Positions 16,197-25,353 of a stretch of DNA of 64,000 nt are shown here, one piece after another. The notes below the pieces were generated by a model. The model ran no database searches and was not told the DNA's origin. It was given only the letters and a program-made list of their open reading frames with translations. Origin of the DNA: Actinomyces wuliandei (GTDB lineage Bacteria > Actinomycetota > Actinomycetes > Actinomycetales > Actinomycetaceae). The stretch lies in contig NZ_CP025227.1 in assembly GCF_004010955.1 (NCBI RefSeq), forward strand, positions 1,860,001 to 1,924,000. Direction: 5' to 3'. Both the position numbers and the translations under genes were made by a program. Numbering within the stretch: position 1 is the first letter of the stretch; each line of letters begins with the position of its first letter.

Positions 16197-17864
16197 TCAG
16201 CCCAGCCCCATGTGGCGGCGCAGGTCCTCTGGGAGCGCGGCGAGCGCCTGAGCCGGGTCAGCAGGCTCGCTGGCTGCCTCCTGCGTGCCAGAGTCAGGCA
16301 TGATCCCGTAGGAGCCCGCCTCGCCCCCGCCTACGCCGAACGCGGCACCAGCAGCCGGGGCGGCCTGAGCCGCCTGGGACCTGCTGGCCGCCACCTCCCT
16401 GGCCTGGCGGGCCGCCTTGGCCGGGTTGCCGGAGCGCCCCTTCTTCCCGCCCTTGCCCTTCTTCCGGGAACGGGGGGCCTGGCGGCCCTTGGAGTGCTTG
16501 CCGCTGGAGGGCATGGCGCCCGCTCCCGGCAGGCCACCAGCACCGAGTGCCCCTGCCCCGCCGCCACTGGCGGCCATGGACTCCATCATCCTCTTGGCGG
16601 CCTCGAACCGGTCCACCAGCTCGTTGACGGCCTGGACGGTGGTACCTGAGCCCTTGGCGATACGTGAGCGGCGTGAGCCGTTGAGGATCGACAGGTCCTT
16701 GCGCTCCGCAGGGGTCATGGAGCACACGATCGCCTCGATCCGGTCTACCTCCCGCTCGTCGAAGCTCTCCAGGGCCTCACGCATCTGGCCCATGCCGGGC
16801 ATCATGCCCAGCAGCTTCTTCATCGATCCCATCCTGCGGATCTGGCGCAGCTGGGAGAGGAAGTCCTCCAGGGTGAAGGTCCCCGAGGCCAGCTTGGCGG
16901 CGGCGTCCTCAGCCTCCTTCTGGTCAAGGGTGCGCTCCGCCTGCTCAATGAGGGTGAGGAGGTCCCCCATGTCCAGGATGCGCGAGGCCATCCGGTCGGC
17001 GTGGAAGCGCTCGAAGTCCCCCAGCCCCTCACCGGTGGAGGAGAAGAGCACAGGAGCCCCAGTCACCCCCCGCACCGACAGGGCGGCACCGCCGCGGGCG
17101 TCGCCGTCGAGCTTGGACAAGACCACGCCGGTGAAGCCCACGCCGTCACGGAAGGCGACCGAGGTGTTGACCGCGTCCTGGCCCACCATGGCGTCCAGGA
17201 CGAAGAGGATCTCGTGGGGGTCCACGGCGTCACGGATGCGGACCGCCTGGTCCATCATCTCCGCGTCCACGCCCAGGCGCCCAGCGGTGTCCACCACGAC
17301 GACGTCGTAACCCTGCTCACGTGCCCGCTGCACACCGGAGCGGGCCACGGCCACCGGGTCGCCCACCCCGTTGCCAGGCTCGGGCGCCCACACGTGGACG
17401 CCCGCCCGCTGGGCCATGACGCTCAGCTGGGTGACGGCGTTGGGACGCTGCAGGTCGGAGGCCACCAGGAGGACCCGCCTGCCCTGGTCGCGCAGCCAGC
17501 GTCCCAGCTTTCCCGCCAGGGTGGTCTTGCCCGCGCCCTGGAGGCCCGCCAGCATGATGATCGTGGGGCCGCTGGGTGCCCAGTGGATCTCCCGGGTCTG
17601 CCCGCCCAGGACCTCGACCAGCTCGTCGTTGACGATCTTGACGACCTGCTGGGCCGGGTTGAGCGCCTGGGAGCGAGCCGCGTCAGTCGCCTTCTCGCGC
17701 ACCGCTGCCGTGAAGGAGCGCACCACCGGCAGGGCGACGTCAGCCTCCAGCAGTGCCCGCCGGATCTCTGAGACGGTCTCGTTGACGTCCGCCTCGGAGA
17801 GGCGGCCCTTGCCGCGCAGCGAGCTGAAGGAGGCGGTGAGCCGGTCGGAGAGGTTGCCGAACAC
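16197..17864 (-). CDS. ffh: Signal recognition particle protein Ffh
   Basis: SRP54 homologue, 555 aa from the GTG at 17864 (FGNLSDRLTASFSSLRGKG), with AAGGA upstream. It has the N-domain, then the G-domain (GLQGAGKTT, DTAGRLGVD, LDGDARGG). The Met-rich M-domain (MPGMGQMREAL through AKRMMESM) binds 4.5S RNA and signal peptides. A C-terminal Gly/Ala/Lys tail of about 90 residues is extra. With FtsY it targets nascent membrane proteins. The 4.5S RNA gene itself is not evident here. Confidence 0.95.
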   Translation of the reverse strand: MFGNLSDRLTASFSSLRGKGRLSEADVNETVSEIRRALLEADVALPVVRSFTAAVREKATDAARSQALNPAQQVVKIVNDELVEVLGGQTREIHWAPSGPTIIMLAGLQGAGKTTLAGKLGRWLRDQGRRVLLVASDLQRPNAVTQLSVMAQRAGVHVWAPEPGNGVGDPVAVARSGVQRAREQGYDVVVVDTAGRLGVDAEMMDQAVRIRDAVDPHEILFVLDAMVGQDAVNTSVAFRDGVGFTGVVLSKLDGDARGGAALSVRGVTGAPVLFSSTGEGLGDFERFHADRMASRILDMGDLLTLIEQAERTLDQKEAEDAAAKLASGTFTLEDFLSQLRQIRRMGSMKKLLGMMPGMGQMREALESFDEREVDRIEAIVCSMTPAERKDLSILNGSRRSRIAKGSGTTVQAVNELVDRFEAAKRMMESMAASGGGAGALGAGGLPGAGAMPSSGKHSKGRQAPRSRKKGKGGKKGRSGNPAKAARQAREVAASRSQAAQAAPAAGAAFGVGGGEAGSYGIMPDSGTQEAASEPADPAQALAALPEDLRRHMGLG

Positions 17865-18016
17865 GTGGGGTCCTTCCTGGCGCACCGGGCGCCGGGGTCG
17901 TTGCTTGCCCGGCCGTGCGCGCCCACCACGGACAAAGGCGCGACCCAGCGCACGGAGCCGGCCGGGACGGGCTGCGCACCAGGATAGCGGGCAGACCACG
18001 AACCCGCCGCAGCCTA

Positions 18017-18076
18017 GGCAACAGAAACGTCGTAGGACAACACGGTGGCACGTTGTCCTACGACGTTTCTGTTGCC
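18017..18076. terminator. 25-bp perfect inverted repeat between ftsY and ffh
   Basis: Arms 18017-18041 and 18052-18076 are exact reverse complements around a 10-base loop, just after the ftsY stop. The stem is unusually long and perfect. It has no U-run on either side. It is probably the ftsY transcription terminator, but it could be a remnant of a small mobile repeat. Confidence 0.65.
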
Positions 18077-18098
18077 CGAGCAGCCAGAGAGGCCAGCC

Positions 18099-19298
18099 TC
18101 AGGCCAGCAGGGCGTCGACGAACCCCTCCGGGTCGAAGGGGGCCAGGTCGTCCGCCCCCTCGCCCAGGCCCACCAGCTTGACAGGCACACCCAGCTCCTT
18201 CTGGACGGTGACCACGATTCCTCCCTTGGCGGTGCCGTCGAGCTTGGTCAGCACGATGCCGGTGATCCCTACGGCCTCGGAGAAGACCTGGGCCTGTCGC
18301 ATCCCGTTCTGCCCGGTCGTGGCGTCCAGGACCAGGAGGACCTCACCCACCGGGGCCGCCCGGTCCATGACCCGCTTGATCTTGCCCAGCTCGTCCATGA
18401 GGCCGGCCTTGTTCTGCAGGCGGCCCGCCGTGTCCACGACGACGACGTCGCTGCCCTGCTCGGCCGCGCGCCGCACGGCGTCGAAGGCGACCGAGGCCGG
18501 GTCGGCGCCCTCACGCTGGGAGCGCACCACCTCGACCCCCACGCGCTCGCCCCAGGTCGCCAGCTGCTCGGCGGCCGCGGCCCGGAAGGTGTCGGCCGCG
18601 CCCATGACGACGGTCTTGTCCTGGGCCACCAGGACGCGCGCGAGCTTGCCACAGGTGGTGGTCTTGCCTGTGCCGTTGACACCGACCATAAGGATGGCTG
18701 CGGCCGGGGAGCCTGAGGAGGTGTCAAAGCTGTCAGCCGGGGCCGGGCGCTCCAGGTTGAGGGACCGGTCCAGGGTGGGGTCCACCAGGGTGAGCAGCTG
18801 GTCCCGAAGGACCTCCCGGACGGCCTGCGGGTCAGTGGTGTCAAGGACCTTGGCCTGGGTTCGCAGCTCCTCCATGAGAGCGGTCGTGACGTCGAGACCC
18901 AGGTCGGCTGTCAGGAGCGTGTCCTCAATCTCCTCCCAGTCCTCCTCGCTGAGGTCGCCACGGGACAGGACAGCCAGGACGGCCCGCCCGAAGCCGCCAG
19001 AGCCTGCCAGGCGCGCCCGCAGGCGCTGCATGCGCCCGGGGATGGACTCCGGGGCCTCCACCGTGGCGACCCTGCCCGGCCCGTCGGGCACCTCCGCAGG
19101 GACTGCCACCTCAGCCTGGCCCGACGACGTGCCCGACGGTTCCTGCCCCGGCTCAGTGGGGACAGTGTCCCTGGCGGGAGGCGAGGGCGTGCCCCGCTCC
19201 TGGGGCAGCCGTCCCCTTCTCCGGCGGACGTAGAGCCACAGGCCACCAAGAAGCAGGAGGACGGCGAGGACAGCAAGTACAACATAGATAGGGTCCAT
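18099..19298 (-). CDS. ftsY: Signal recognition particle receptor FtsY
   Basis: SRP receptor GTPase, 399 aa from the ATG at 19298 (MDPIYVVLAVLAVLLLLGG). It has a true N-terminal membrane helix (about 4-24), as in other Actinobacteria, then a linker (about 30-110). The NG domain follows with MVGVNGTGKTTTCGKLA, VVVDTAGRLQNK and LTKLDGTAKGG. A TTG at 19319 is in frame but adds only seven residues. FtsY docks SRP at the membrane. It lies upstream of ffh on the same strand, separated by a strong hairpin. Confidence 0.95.
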   Translation of the reverse strand: MDPIYVVLAVLAVLLLLGGLWLYVRRRRGRLPQERGTPSPPARDTVPTEPGQEPSGTSSGQAEVAVPAEVPDGPGRVATVEAPESIPGRMQRLRARLAGSGGFGRAVLAVLSRGDLSEEDWEEIEDTLLTADLGLDVTTALMEELRTQAKVLDTTDPQAVREVLRDQLLTLVDPTLDRSLNLERPAPADSFDTSSGSPAAAILMVGVNGTGKTTTCGKLARVLVAQDKTVVMGAADTFRAAAAEQLATWGERVGVEVVRSQREGADPASVAFDAVRRAAEQGSDVVVVDTAGRLQNKAGLMDELGKIKRVMDRAAPVGEVLLVLDATTGQNGMRQAQVFSEAVGITGIVLTKLDGTAKGGIVVTVQKELGVPVKLVGLGEGADDLAPFDPEGFVDALLA

Positions 19299-19415
19299 GG
19301 TCACATCATGCCTGATCAACCAGCACCGGCCTCAGACTGTCCGCACCTGCTGTGCCCGAAGCCGCGGGCAGGGACGGCGCGACCGGGTCACGACGCGCCT
19401 GGCCGGAGGGTAGGG

Positions 19416-19447
19416 ACGCCCTCCCGGGCGGGGGCCCGGGAGGGCGT
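19416..19447 (-). terminator. 14-bp perfect GC hairpin
   Basis: Arms 19416-19429 and 19434-19447 pair perfectly around GGGG, between the small membrane-protein gene and ftsY. It is a likely terminator of the former. Confidence 0.6.
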
Positions 19448-19537
19448 GACGAGACGAGGGTGCCGACGGACGGGGCCGTCCGTCTGAAGCAGCGGCGGGT
19501 GTACGCGGCCCGCAGCAGCCGCGGCGCTAGTCGCGCA

Positions 19538-19924
19538 CTAGCTGTTGACGGGACCGCCGCTGTGCTGGACCTGGGTCTTGGCCACACGAGCCTGCTGGCG
19601 CCTGGCCTCCAGCTCCTGCGCCCTGCTCCCGGCGCTCTCCCTGGCCCTCTCCGCTGTGTCCATGGCCTTCTCCACAACGTCGACGAGCCCCTGGAAGGAG
19701 TCCGTCCCGGTGTAGACAGCAGGGCCCTCACGGGTCATCAGCTCAGAGAGGCGAGCGTCCTGCGCGACGACCTCCACGTCGGGATCCTCCTCACGAGCGT
19801 CCTGCACAAGTCCGCGCACCCGCTGCGGCCAGGAGCGCACGGGGTAGCGGTCAGCGATCACCACACCCAGCACGAGCAGCGCGGCAACCAGGACGACGGC
19901 CAGTGGAACAATCATGACACCCAT
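19538..19924 (-). CDS. Small membrane-anchored protein of unknown function
   Basis: About 128 residues from an ATG at 19924. It has a short N-terminus, one membrane helix (IVPLAVVLVAALLVLGVVIAD), then a soluble domain ending in a helical, Ala/Arg/Glu-rich stretch (VVEKAMDTAERARESAGSRA) likely to be a coiled coil. I do not recognise the family. The smc-ftsY interval placement and orientation suggest a conserved cell-envelope or chromosome-associated protein, but no function can be assigned. The start is uncertain: another ATG lies three codons in and the frame is open to 19984. Confidence 0.6.
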   Translation of the reverse strand: MGVMIVPLAVVLVAALLVLGVVIADRYPVRSWPQRVRGLVQDAREEDPDVEVVAQDARLSELMTREGPAVYTGTDSFQGLVDVVEKAMDTAERARESAGSRAQELEARRQQARVAKTQVQHSGGPVNS

Positions 19925-19983
19925 AGACCTGATTCTGCACCGGCGGGACGAAAAACCCAAGCCCTGTCGCAGCGATGTCATCA

Positions 19984-19989
19984 ATCATA
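19984..19989 (-). promoter_or_regulatory. Candidate -10 box (TATGAT) for the 19.5-19.9 kb gene
   Basis: On the minus strand TATGAT lies about 60 bp upstream of the chosen ATG, in a locally AT-richer patch. No convincing -35 is seen at 16-18 bp. Confidence 0.3.
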
Positions 19990-20153
19990 CAGTGGATCCT
20001 GATAAATCTCTGATATCGGTGTTGAGGGAATCCGGCAGTCCTCGCTGCTCTGACGGGCATTGCCAGCTGCCCTGAGCCGAGTCGCCCGTCCACATGCCGT
20101 GACAAAGAGGTCTGGCCGGAGGGGTGACCGAGGACGGGTACCGTCTGTGGTCC

Positions 20154-23100
20154 TCAGCCGCCCTCCTCGTGGGGACCACGGCGGTCGCCGCTTGGGTCGC
20201 CGCCGCGCTCACCGCTCCTGGCCAGGCGCTGGGACACGGCCTTGGTGATCCCCTCGCGCATGGTGATGCCGTACAGGGCGTCAGCCACCTCCATGGTGCG
20301 CTTCTGGTGGGTGATGATGATCAGCTGGCTGGAGGCCCGCAGCTCGGTGATGATCTCCAGCAGCCTGCCCAGGTTGGTGTCGTCCAGGGCGGCCTCCACC
20401 TCGTCCAGGACGTAGAACGGCGAGGGCCGTGCCCTGAAGATCGCGATCAGCAGCGCTACCGCCGCCAGGGAGCGCTCTCCTCCCGACAGCAGGGACAGGC
20501 GCCTGACCTTCTTGCCTGCAGGCCGGGCCTCGATCTCAACACCCGTGGCGAGCATGTCGTCGGGGTCAGTAGGCACCAGCCGCCCCTCCCCGCCAGGGAA
20601 CAGCCGGTCGAAGACCGTGGCGAACTCCCGGGCGGTGTCCTGGAAGGCGCTGGTGAACACCTCCTGGACACGGGCGTCGATCTCCTCCACGATGCTGAGC
20701 AGGTCGTCCCGGGAGCGCTTGAGGTCCGCCAGCTGCTCCGCGATGAACTGGTGGCGCTGCTCCAGGGCGGCGTGCTCCTCCAGAGCCAGGGGGTTGACCT
20801 TGCCTAACCGTGCCAGGTCCCTGGAGGCCTGGGCCAGGCGCTTCTCCTGCTCGGCCCGCACGTAGGGCCTGCCTGCCCCGCCTGACCGCTCCTGGCCGGC
20901 CAGGCGGGCACGCCGCCTGCCGTTGAAGTCCTCGGCGCCGTCAGGACCCGCGTCAGCGCGGGGCTCCGCCTCGTCAGCCAGGTCGGGCACCAGCACGTGG
21001 GGGCCGTAGCCCTCCACCAGCGCCTCGATCTCGAGGCCGAGGTCCTCCATGGCCTTGTCCGCCAGCGCCTCCAGGCGCGTGCGCCGCTCGGCCCGGGCGA
21101 CCTCCTCACGATGGGTGGCGTCGCTGAGGCGGGTCCGCTCCTGGACCAGGGAGTCAATCTCCTCACGCACCGCGTCAGCGGCCCCGCGGGCCTGCTCCCG
21201 CTCGGCCTCGACAGCGGCACGACGTCCGGAGGCCTTCTCGGTACCAGCCTGGGCCACCCGAGCAGCCTCCCGTGCCTGGTCCCGCACCACGGTCGCCACC
21301 TCCAGGCGAGCGGCCCGAGCCTTAGCCGCCCGGCGGGCTGCCTCCCGCTGCTCGCGCTCGCGCCGGGCAGCGGCACGCAGGGAGTCGGCCCGTCCCCGTG
21401 CGGAGCGGTCACGCTCCTCGGCCGTGCGCAGGGCCAGCCTGGCCTCCGTCTCATCCTGGCGGGCTTGGCGTGCCCAGGCCAGCGCCTGGGCGCACCGGGA
21501 CCGAGCCTGCTCAAGGACGTCGTGCGCACTCTGCCCCGACCCAGTCTCCTCCCCGCTACGTTGTCCCCCTTCCGCCCCGGCGTCCCTGCGGCCCTGGGTG
21601 TCCTCGAGCTCAGCCAGCGCCGTCGTGGCCGCAGCCAGCTCGGCGGCGTACCGAGCTGCCTCCTCCTCCGCGCGCTCCAGAACGTGCTGAGCACGTTGGG
21701 TCTCCTGTGTCGCGGCCTGGACCGCCGAGGTCAAGCGAGCCAGGGCCTGCGCCTGCCGTGCCGCCTCGGCGTCCGCGCGGCGCAGGGTGTCCAGTGCCTC
21801 GGAGACAGCACGGTGGGCGGCCTCCTCCTGGCGGCGGGCGGCCTCCAGACTGGTGTCCGCCCGGGACTCCTCCTCCTGGGCGGCCTGGGCCGCCTGCCTG
21901 GCCTCCTCGTAGGCTGCGGCCAGCTCCAGGACGGAGGAGGAGGCGCGCCCCGGCCCGGTCGCCCACCCGGGGGCCAGGACCTCGCCCGCCCGGGTCGCGA
22001 CGACAGCATCCGGGCGCGCCTGGCGCAGGCGGCGAGCACCCTCCAGGTCGTCCACCACCCAGGCCTCGCCCAGGAGCCTGTCCATCACCCTGTGGAGCCC
22101 CGGCAGCGTCGCCGCCACCAGGGCCGAGGCCTGGACCGCTCCCTCCACAGGCGCTGCCTCAGGGCTGTCGGCCTCCGGGGCGTCCTGGGCGTCTTGGGCG
22201 TCCGGGGCCACGACCAGCCGTACCGGCCCCGCGTCCTGGTCGCGAGCACGCTCCAAGGCTCGCAGCGCGGCGTCGGCGCCGACAGCGAGACCGGCCTCGG
22301 CCAGCCCGCGCAGGAGGCCAGCCACGGCCTTCTCCCAGCCGCGTCGCACGCTCATGTACTGCGTCAGGGCGCCCAGAACGCCGTCTGGCCCCTCCTCCAG
22401 CAGAGCGGCGGTACCATCCTGGCTGCGCAGGGACAGCGCCAGGGTGTCCCGCCGGGCGGCCCAGGTAGCGTAGTCCGACGCCGCCTCACGACGGGCGTCG
22501 GCAGCGGCCAGGACCGCGTCGCGAGCCCTGGACAGCGCCTGAGTGGCCTGCTCGTGCGCCGCAGCGGCCCGGGCGGGAGCCGCCTCCTCCGCCCTGGCCC
22601 CAGCCGATCCGGCCCCGGTCGCCCCGTCCTCGGCTGCCCGGCCAGCCTCCTGGTGCGCCGGCCCGGACGGTCCATCCGCCTCGGCCAGGCTGTCGAGCTC
22701 TGTCCGCGCCTGGCCCTGCCTCTCCTGGGCATCGGACAAGGCGGTACGAGCCTGCTCCACCGCAGCCAGGGAGGCCTCGTACCTGCTGCGGGCCGAGGCC
22801 ACCCGTCCCCCAGCGCGAGCGACCCGCTCCCGGCGCTCGGTCTGCTCGCGCTGCAGGAAGGCCAGTGTCCTGTCCGCCTCCTCCTGCGCCTTCTCCGCCT
22901 CGGCCCGCTCCTGGACGGCCTGGCCCAGGACGGCACGCGCGGCCTCGACGGCCTCGGCCAGCGCCGCCTCCTCCTTGGCCGCGGCCTGGGCGCGGCGGTC
23001 GAGCTCGTCGGGATCGGTCCCGCGCACCGGTGCCGGGACCGAGGCCAGCAGCCGCACCCGCTCGGCAGCGACGTCGGCCAGCGCCGTGAGCGACTGCCCC

Positions 23101-23987
23101 ACCCGGGTGAGGTCCTCCCACAGGTCCGTGGCCTGGGACAGCCTCTCCACGGAGGTGGCCTCCAGCCTGGTGAGCTCCTCCAGGCGGGAGCGGGCTGCGG
23201 CCTCCGCCTCGTCCACCTCGCGGCTGCGCCGCACCAGGGCGGCGGAGTCCTCCTCCCCCGAGCCCAAGAGCGCCTGGACCTGGACGACGTCGTCCGCCAG
23301 GAGCCGCGCCGTGGCGTCACGGACCTCCGCCTGGATGGTCTGTGCCCTGCGGGCGACGGCGGCCTGCCTCGCCAGGGGTCCGAGCTGGCGGCGCAGCTCC
23401 TGGGCCAGGTCGGAGACGCGGGCCAGGTCGGCCTGCATGGCCTCCAGCTTGCGCAGGGCACGCTCCTTGCGGCGTCGGTGCTTGAGGACCCCGGCAGCCT
23501 CCTCGATGAAGCCTCGACGGTCCTCCGGCGTGGCCGTCAGGACGGCGTCGAGCTGACCCTGCCCCACCACGGAGTGCATCTGGCGGCCCAGTCCGGTGTC
23601 GGAGAGCAGCTCGGTGACGTCGAGCAGTCGGCAGGAGGTGCCGTTGATCCGGTACTCCGAGCCTCCGCCGCGAAACAGGGTGCGGCTGATCGTCACCTCG
23701 GTGTAGTCGATGGGGAGAGCGCCGTCGGTGTTGTCAATGGTCAGGGACACCTCGGCCCGTCCCAGGGCCGGGCGCGAGCCCGCGCCGGCAAAGATGACGT
23801 CAGCCATGGAGCCCCCGCGCAGGTTCTTGGCCCCCTGCTCTCCCATGACCCAGGTCAGGGCGTCGACGACGTTGGACTTTCCCGAGCCGTTGGGGCCGAC
23901 GACCGCAGTGATACCAGGCTCCAGGCGCAGGGTCGTCGACGAGGCAAAGGACTTGAACCCCTTGATCGTCAACGTCTTCAGGTGCAC
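20154..23987 (-). CDS. smc: Chromosome segregation ATPase SMC
   Basis: About 1,277 residues from the GTG at 23987 (HLKTLTIKGFKSFASS). The N-terminal Walker A is VGPNGSGKSNVVDALTWVMG. Long Ala/Arg/Glu coiled coils flank a hinge (about residues 500-700) with a Pro/Asp/Ala insertion (PDAQDAQDAPEADSPEAAP). The C-terminal head holds the signature LLSGGERSLAAVALL and Walker B FYVLDEVEAALDD. SMC dimers with ScpAB organise the origin region and segregate chromosomes. It is slightly longer than the usual 1,180-1,200 aa because of coil and hinge insertions. scpA/B are not in the window. Confidence 0.95.
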   Translation of the reverse strand: MHLKTLTIKGFKSFASSTTLRLEPGITAVVGPNGSGKSNVVDALTWVMGEQGAKNLRGGSMADVIFAGAGSRPALGRAEVSLTIDNTDGALPIDYTEVTISRTLFRGGGSEYRINGTSCRLLDVTELLSDTGLGRQMHSVVGQGQLDAVLTATPEDRRGFIEEAAGVLKHRRRKERALRKLEAMQADLARVSDLAQELRRQLGPLARQAAVARRAQTIQAEVRDATARLLADDVVQVQALLGSGEEDSAALVRRSREVDEAEAAARSRLEELTRLEATSVERLSQATDLWEDLTRVGQSLTALADVAAERVRLLASVPAPVRGTDPDELDRRAQAAAKEEAALAEAVEAARAVLGQAVQERAEAEKAQEEADRTLAFLQREQTERRERVARAGGRVASARSRYEASLAAVEQARTALSDAQERQGQARTELDSLAEADGPSGPAHQEAGRAAEDGATGAGSAGARAEEAAPARAAAAHEQATQALSRARDAVLAAADARREAASDYATWAARRDTLALSLRSQDGTAALLEEGPDGVLGALTQYMSVRRGWEKAVAGLLRGLAEAGLAVGADAALRALERARDQDAGPVRLVVAPDAQDAQDAPEADSPEAAPVEGAVQASALVAATLPGLHRVMDRLLGEAWVVDDLEGARRLRQARPDAVVATRAGEVLAPGWATGPGRASSSVLELAAAYEEARQAAQAAQEEESRADTSLEAARRQEEAAHRAVSEALDTLRRADAEAARQAQALARLTSAVQAATQETQRAQHVLERAEEEAARYAAELAAATTALAELEDTQGRRDAGAEGGQRSGEETGSGQSAHDVLEQARSRCAQALAWARQARQDETEARLALRTAEERDRSARGRADSLRAAARREREQREAARRAAKARAARLEVATVVRDQAREAARVAQAGTEKASGRRAAVEAEREQARGAADAVREEIDSLVQERTRLSDATHREEVARAERRTRLEALADKAMEDLGLEIEALVEGYGPHVLVPDLADEAEPRADAGPDGAEDFNGRRRARLAGQERSGGAGRPYVRAEQEKRLAQASRDLARLGKVNPLALEEHAALEQRHQFIAEQLADLKRSRDDLLSIVEEIDARVQEVFTSAFQDTAREFATVFDRLFPGGEGRLVPTDPDDMLATGVEIEARPAGKKVRRLSLLSGGERSLAAVALLIAIFRARPSPFYVLDEVEAALDDTNLGRLLEIITELRASSQLIIITHQKRTMEVADALYGITMREGITKAVSQRLARSGERGGDPSGDRRGPHEEGG

Positions 23988-24261
23988 GACCCCACGATAG
24001 CGGTCAGCAGCCACGGAACCTGCCCACGCCGCGACGGCGCCGCTGGCGTCACGGGCCTCACGGTGCGGCAGCCCTGACGCCCTGTCACCGTGAGAGCGGC
24101 TGCCGCCAGAGGGCGCGCCTCCTGCCGCTCACCCTGGAACATAGTCCTGGGACGAGCCCGGCACGTCCGGTGCCGCTGGTAGGCTGGACCGCGCTGCCGC
24201 CAGCAGCAGCCTCACCTGCCCCGACCGAGTTCTACCCACTACCCCTGCCCTGAGGAAACCC

Positions 24262-25353
24262 GTGCTCTCAGTGTCCCGCCTGTCCAAGCGATTCGGACGA
24301 CTCCAGGCCCTCGACAGCCTCTCCCTGAGCCTGGCCCAGGGGGAGATCGTCGGGTTTGTCGGCGCCAACGGCGCGGGCAAGTCCACCGCCATGCGCATCA
24401 TCATGGGCGTGCTCACCGCCGACTCGGGAACCCTGACCTGGAAGGGGTCGCCCGTGGACACGGCCGTGCGCCGCTCTATCGGCTACATGCCGGAGGAGCG
24501 CGGTCTCTACCCCCGGATGAGGGTCACCCACCAGCTGTCCTACCTTGCTCGCCTCCACGGGCTGGGTACCGCACAGGCGAGGACGGCGGTACGCCACTGG
24601 ACCGACCGCCTGGGGCTGGCTGAGCGCCGCGACGAGGAGGTCCAGAGGCTCTCCCTGGGCAACCAGCAGCGTGTCCAGCTGGCTGCCGCCCTGGTCTCCG
24701 ACCCGCAGCTGCTCATCCTGGACGAGCCCTTCTCCGGGCTGGACCCGGTCGCGGTCACCGTCATGAGCGAGGTGCTGCGCCAACGCGCCCAGGAGGGCGT
24801 GCCCACACTCTTCTCCTCCCACCAGCTCGACGTCGTCGAGCGCCTGTGCGACCGCGTCGTCATCATCCGCTCGGGCCGGGTCCTCGCCGAGGGGACCGTG
24901 CCCCAGCTCCAGGCTGGGGGTGGGCACCGCTGGCGGGTCGTGGTCACACCGGACCGCCCCGGGACCACGGAAGCCCAGACGGCGCTCGACCAGGCACTGG
25001 CAGGCCTGCCCGAGGTCTGCGTCGGTACCGTGGACGGTGCCGCCGACACACCCGGCACAGACGGCGCGGCTGGTGCTGCGGGCACGGCCTCTCCCGCAGA
25101 ACCCGCTGGGACCGCTCAGCCCGACACACCTGCTGTGCCTGGTGGCCGCCTCGTCATCACCGCAGGCGGCACGGACGAGCAGCCGCTGCTGGCCGCCGCC
25201 CAGCGGATCGGAACCGTGCACGAGCTGGGGGCGGTGAGACGGTCGCTGACCGAGGTCTTCCAGGACTCCCTGACAGCGGATGACGACACCGATGACGACT
25301 CGGATGACCCCGTGCAGGACACCACCCCGCGTACCAAGGAGGCGCGCGCATGA
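24262..25353 (+). CDS. ABC transporter ATP-binding protein (NatA-type)
   Basis: A 363-residue ATPase. Walker A is GANGAGKSTAMRI, the signature is LSLGNQQRVQLAAAL, Walker B is LLILDEPFSGLDP, and the H-loop lies in FSSHQ. A C-terminal accessory domain (about 215-345) carries a Thr/Asp/Gly-rich insertion, as in NatA-like exporters with a DUF4162 tail. It couples ATP hydrolysis to the permease next door. Its stop overlaps the permease ATG by four bases. The substrate is unknown: NatAB exports Na+, but the same family also exports drugs or peptides. Divergent from smc across 274 bp. Confidence 0.9.
   Translation: MLSVSRLSKRFGRLQALDSLSLSLAQGEIVGFVGANGAGKSTAMRIIMGVLTADSGTLTWKGSPVDTAVRRSIGYMPEERGLYPRMRVTHQLSYLARLHGLGTAQARTAVRHWTDRLGLAERRDEEVQRLSLGNQQRVQLAAALVSDPQLLILDEPFSGLDPVAVTVMSEVLRQRAQEGVPTLFSSHQLDVVERLCDRVVIIRSGRVLAEGTVPQLQAGGGHRWRVVVTPDRPGTTEAQTALDQALAGLPEVCVGTVDGAADTPGTDGAAGAAGTASPAEPAGTAQPDTPAVPGGRLVITAGGTDEQPLLAAAQRIGTVHELGAVRRSLTEVFQDSLTADDDTDDDSDDPVQDTTPRTKEARA

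Noticed and set aside
20997..24077. Plus-strand open frame of 1,026 codons over smc
   Set aside because: Antisense shadow of the smc coiled coils.
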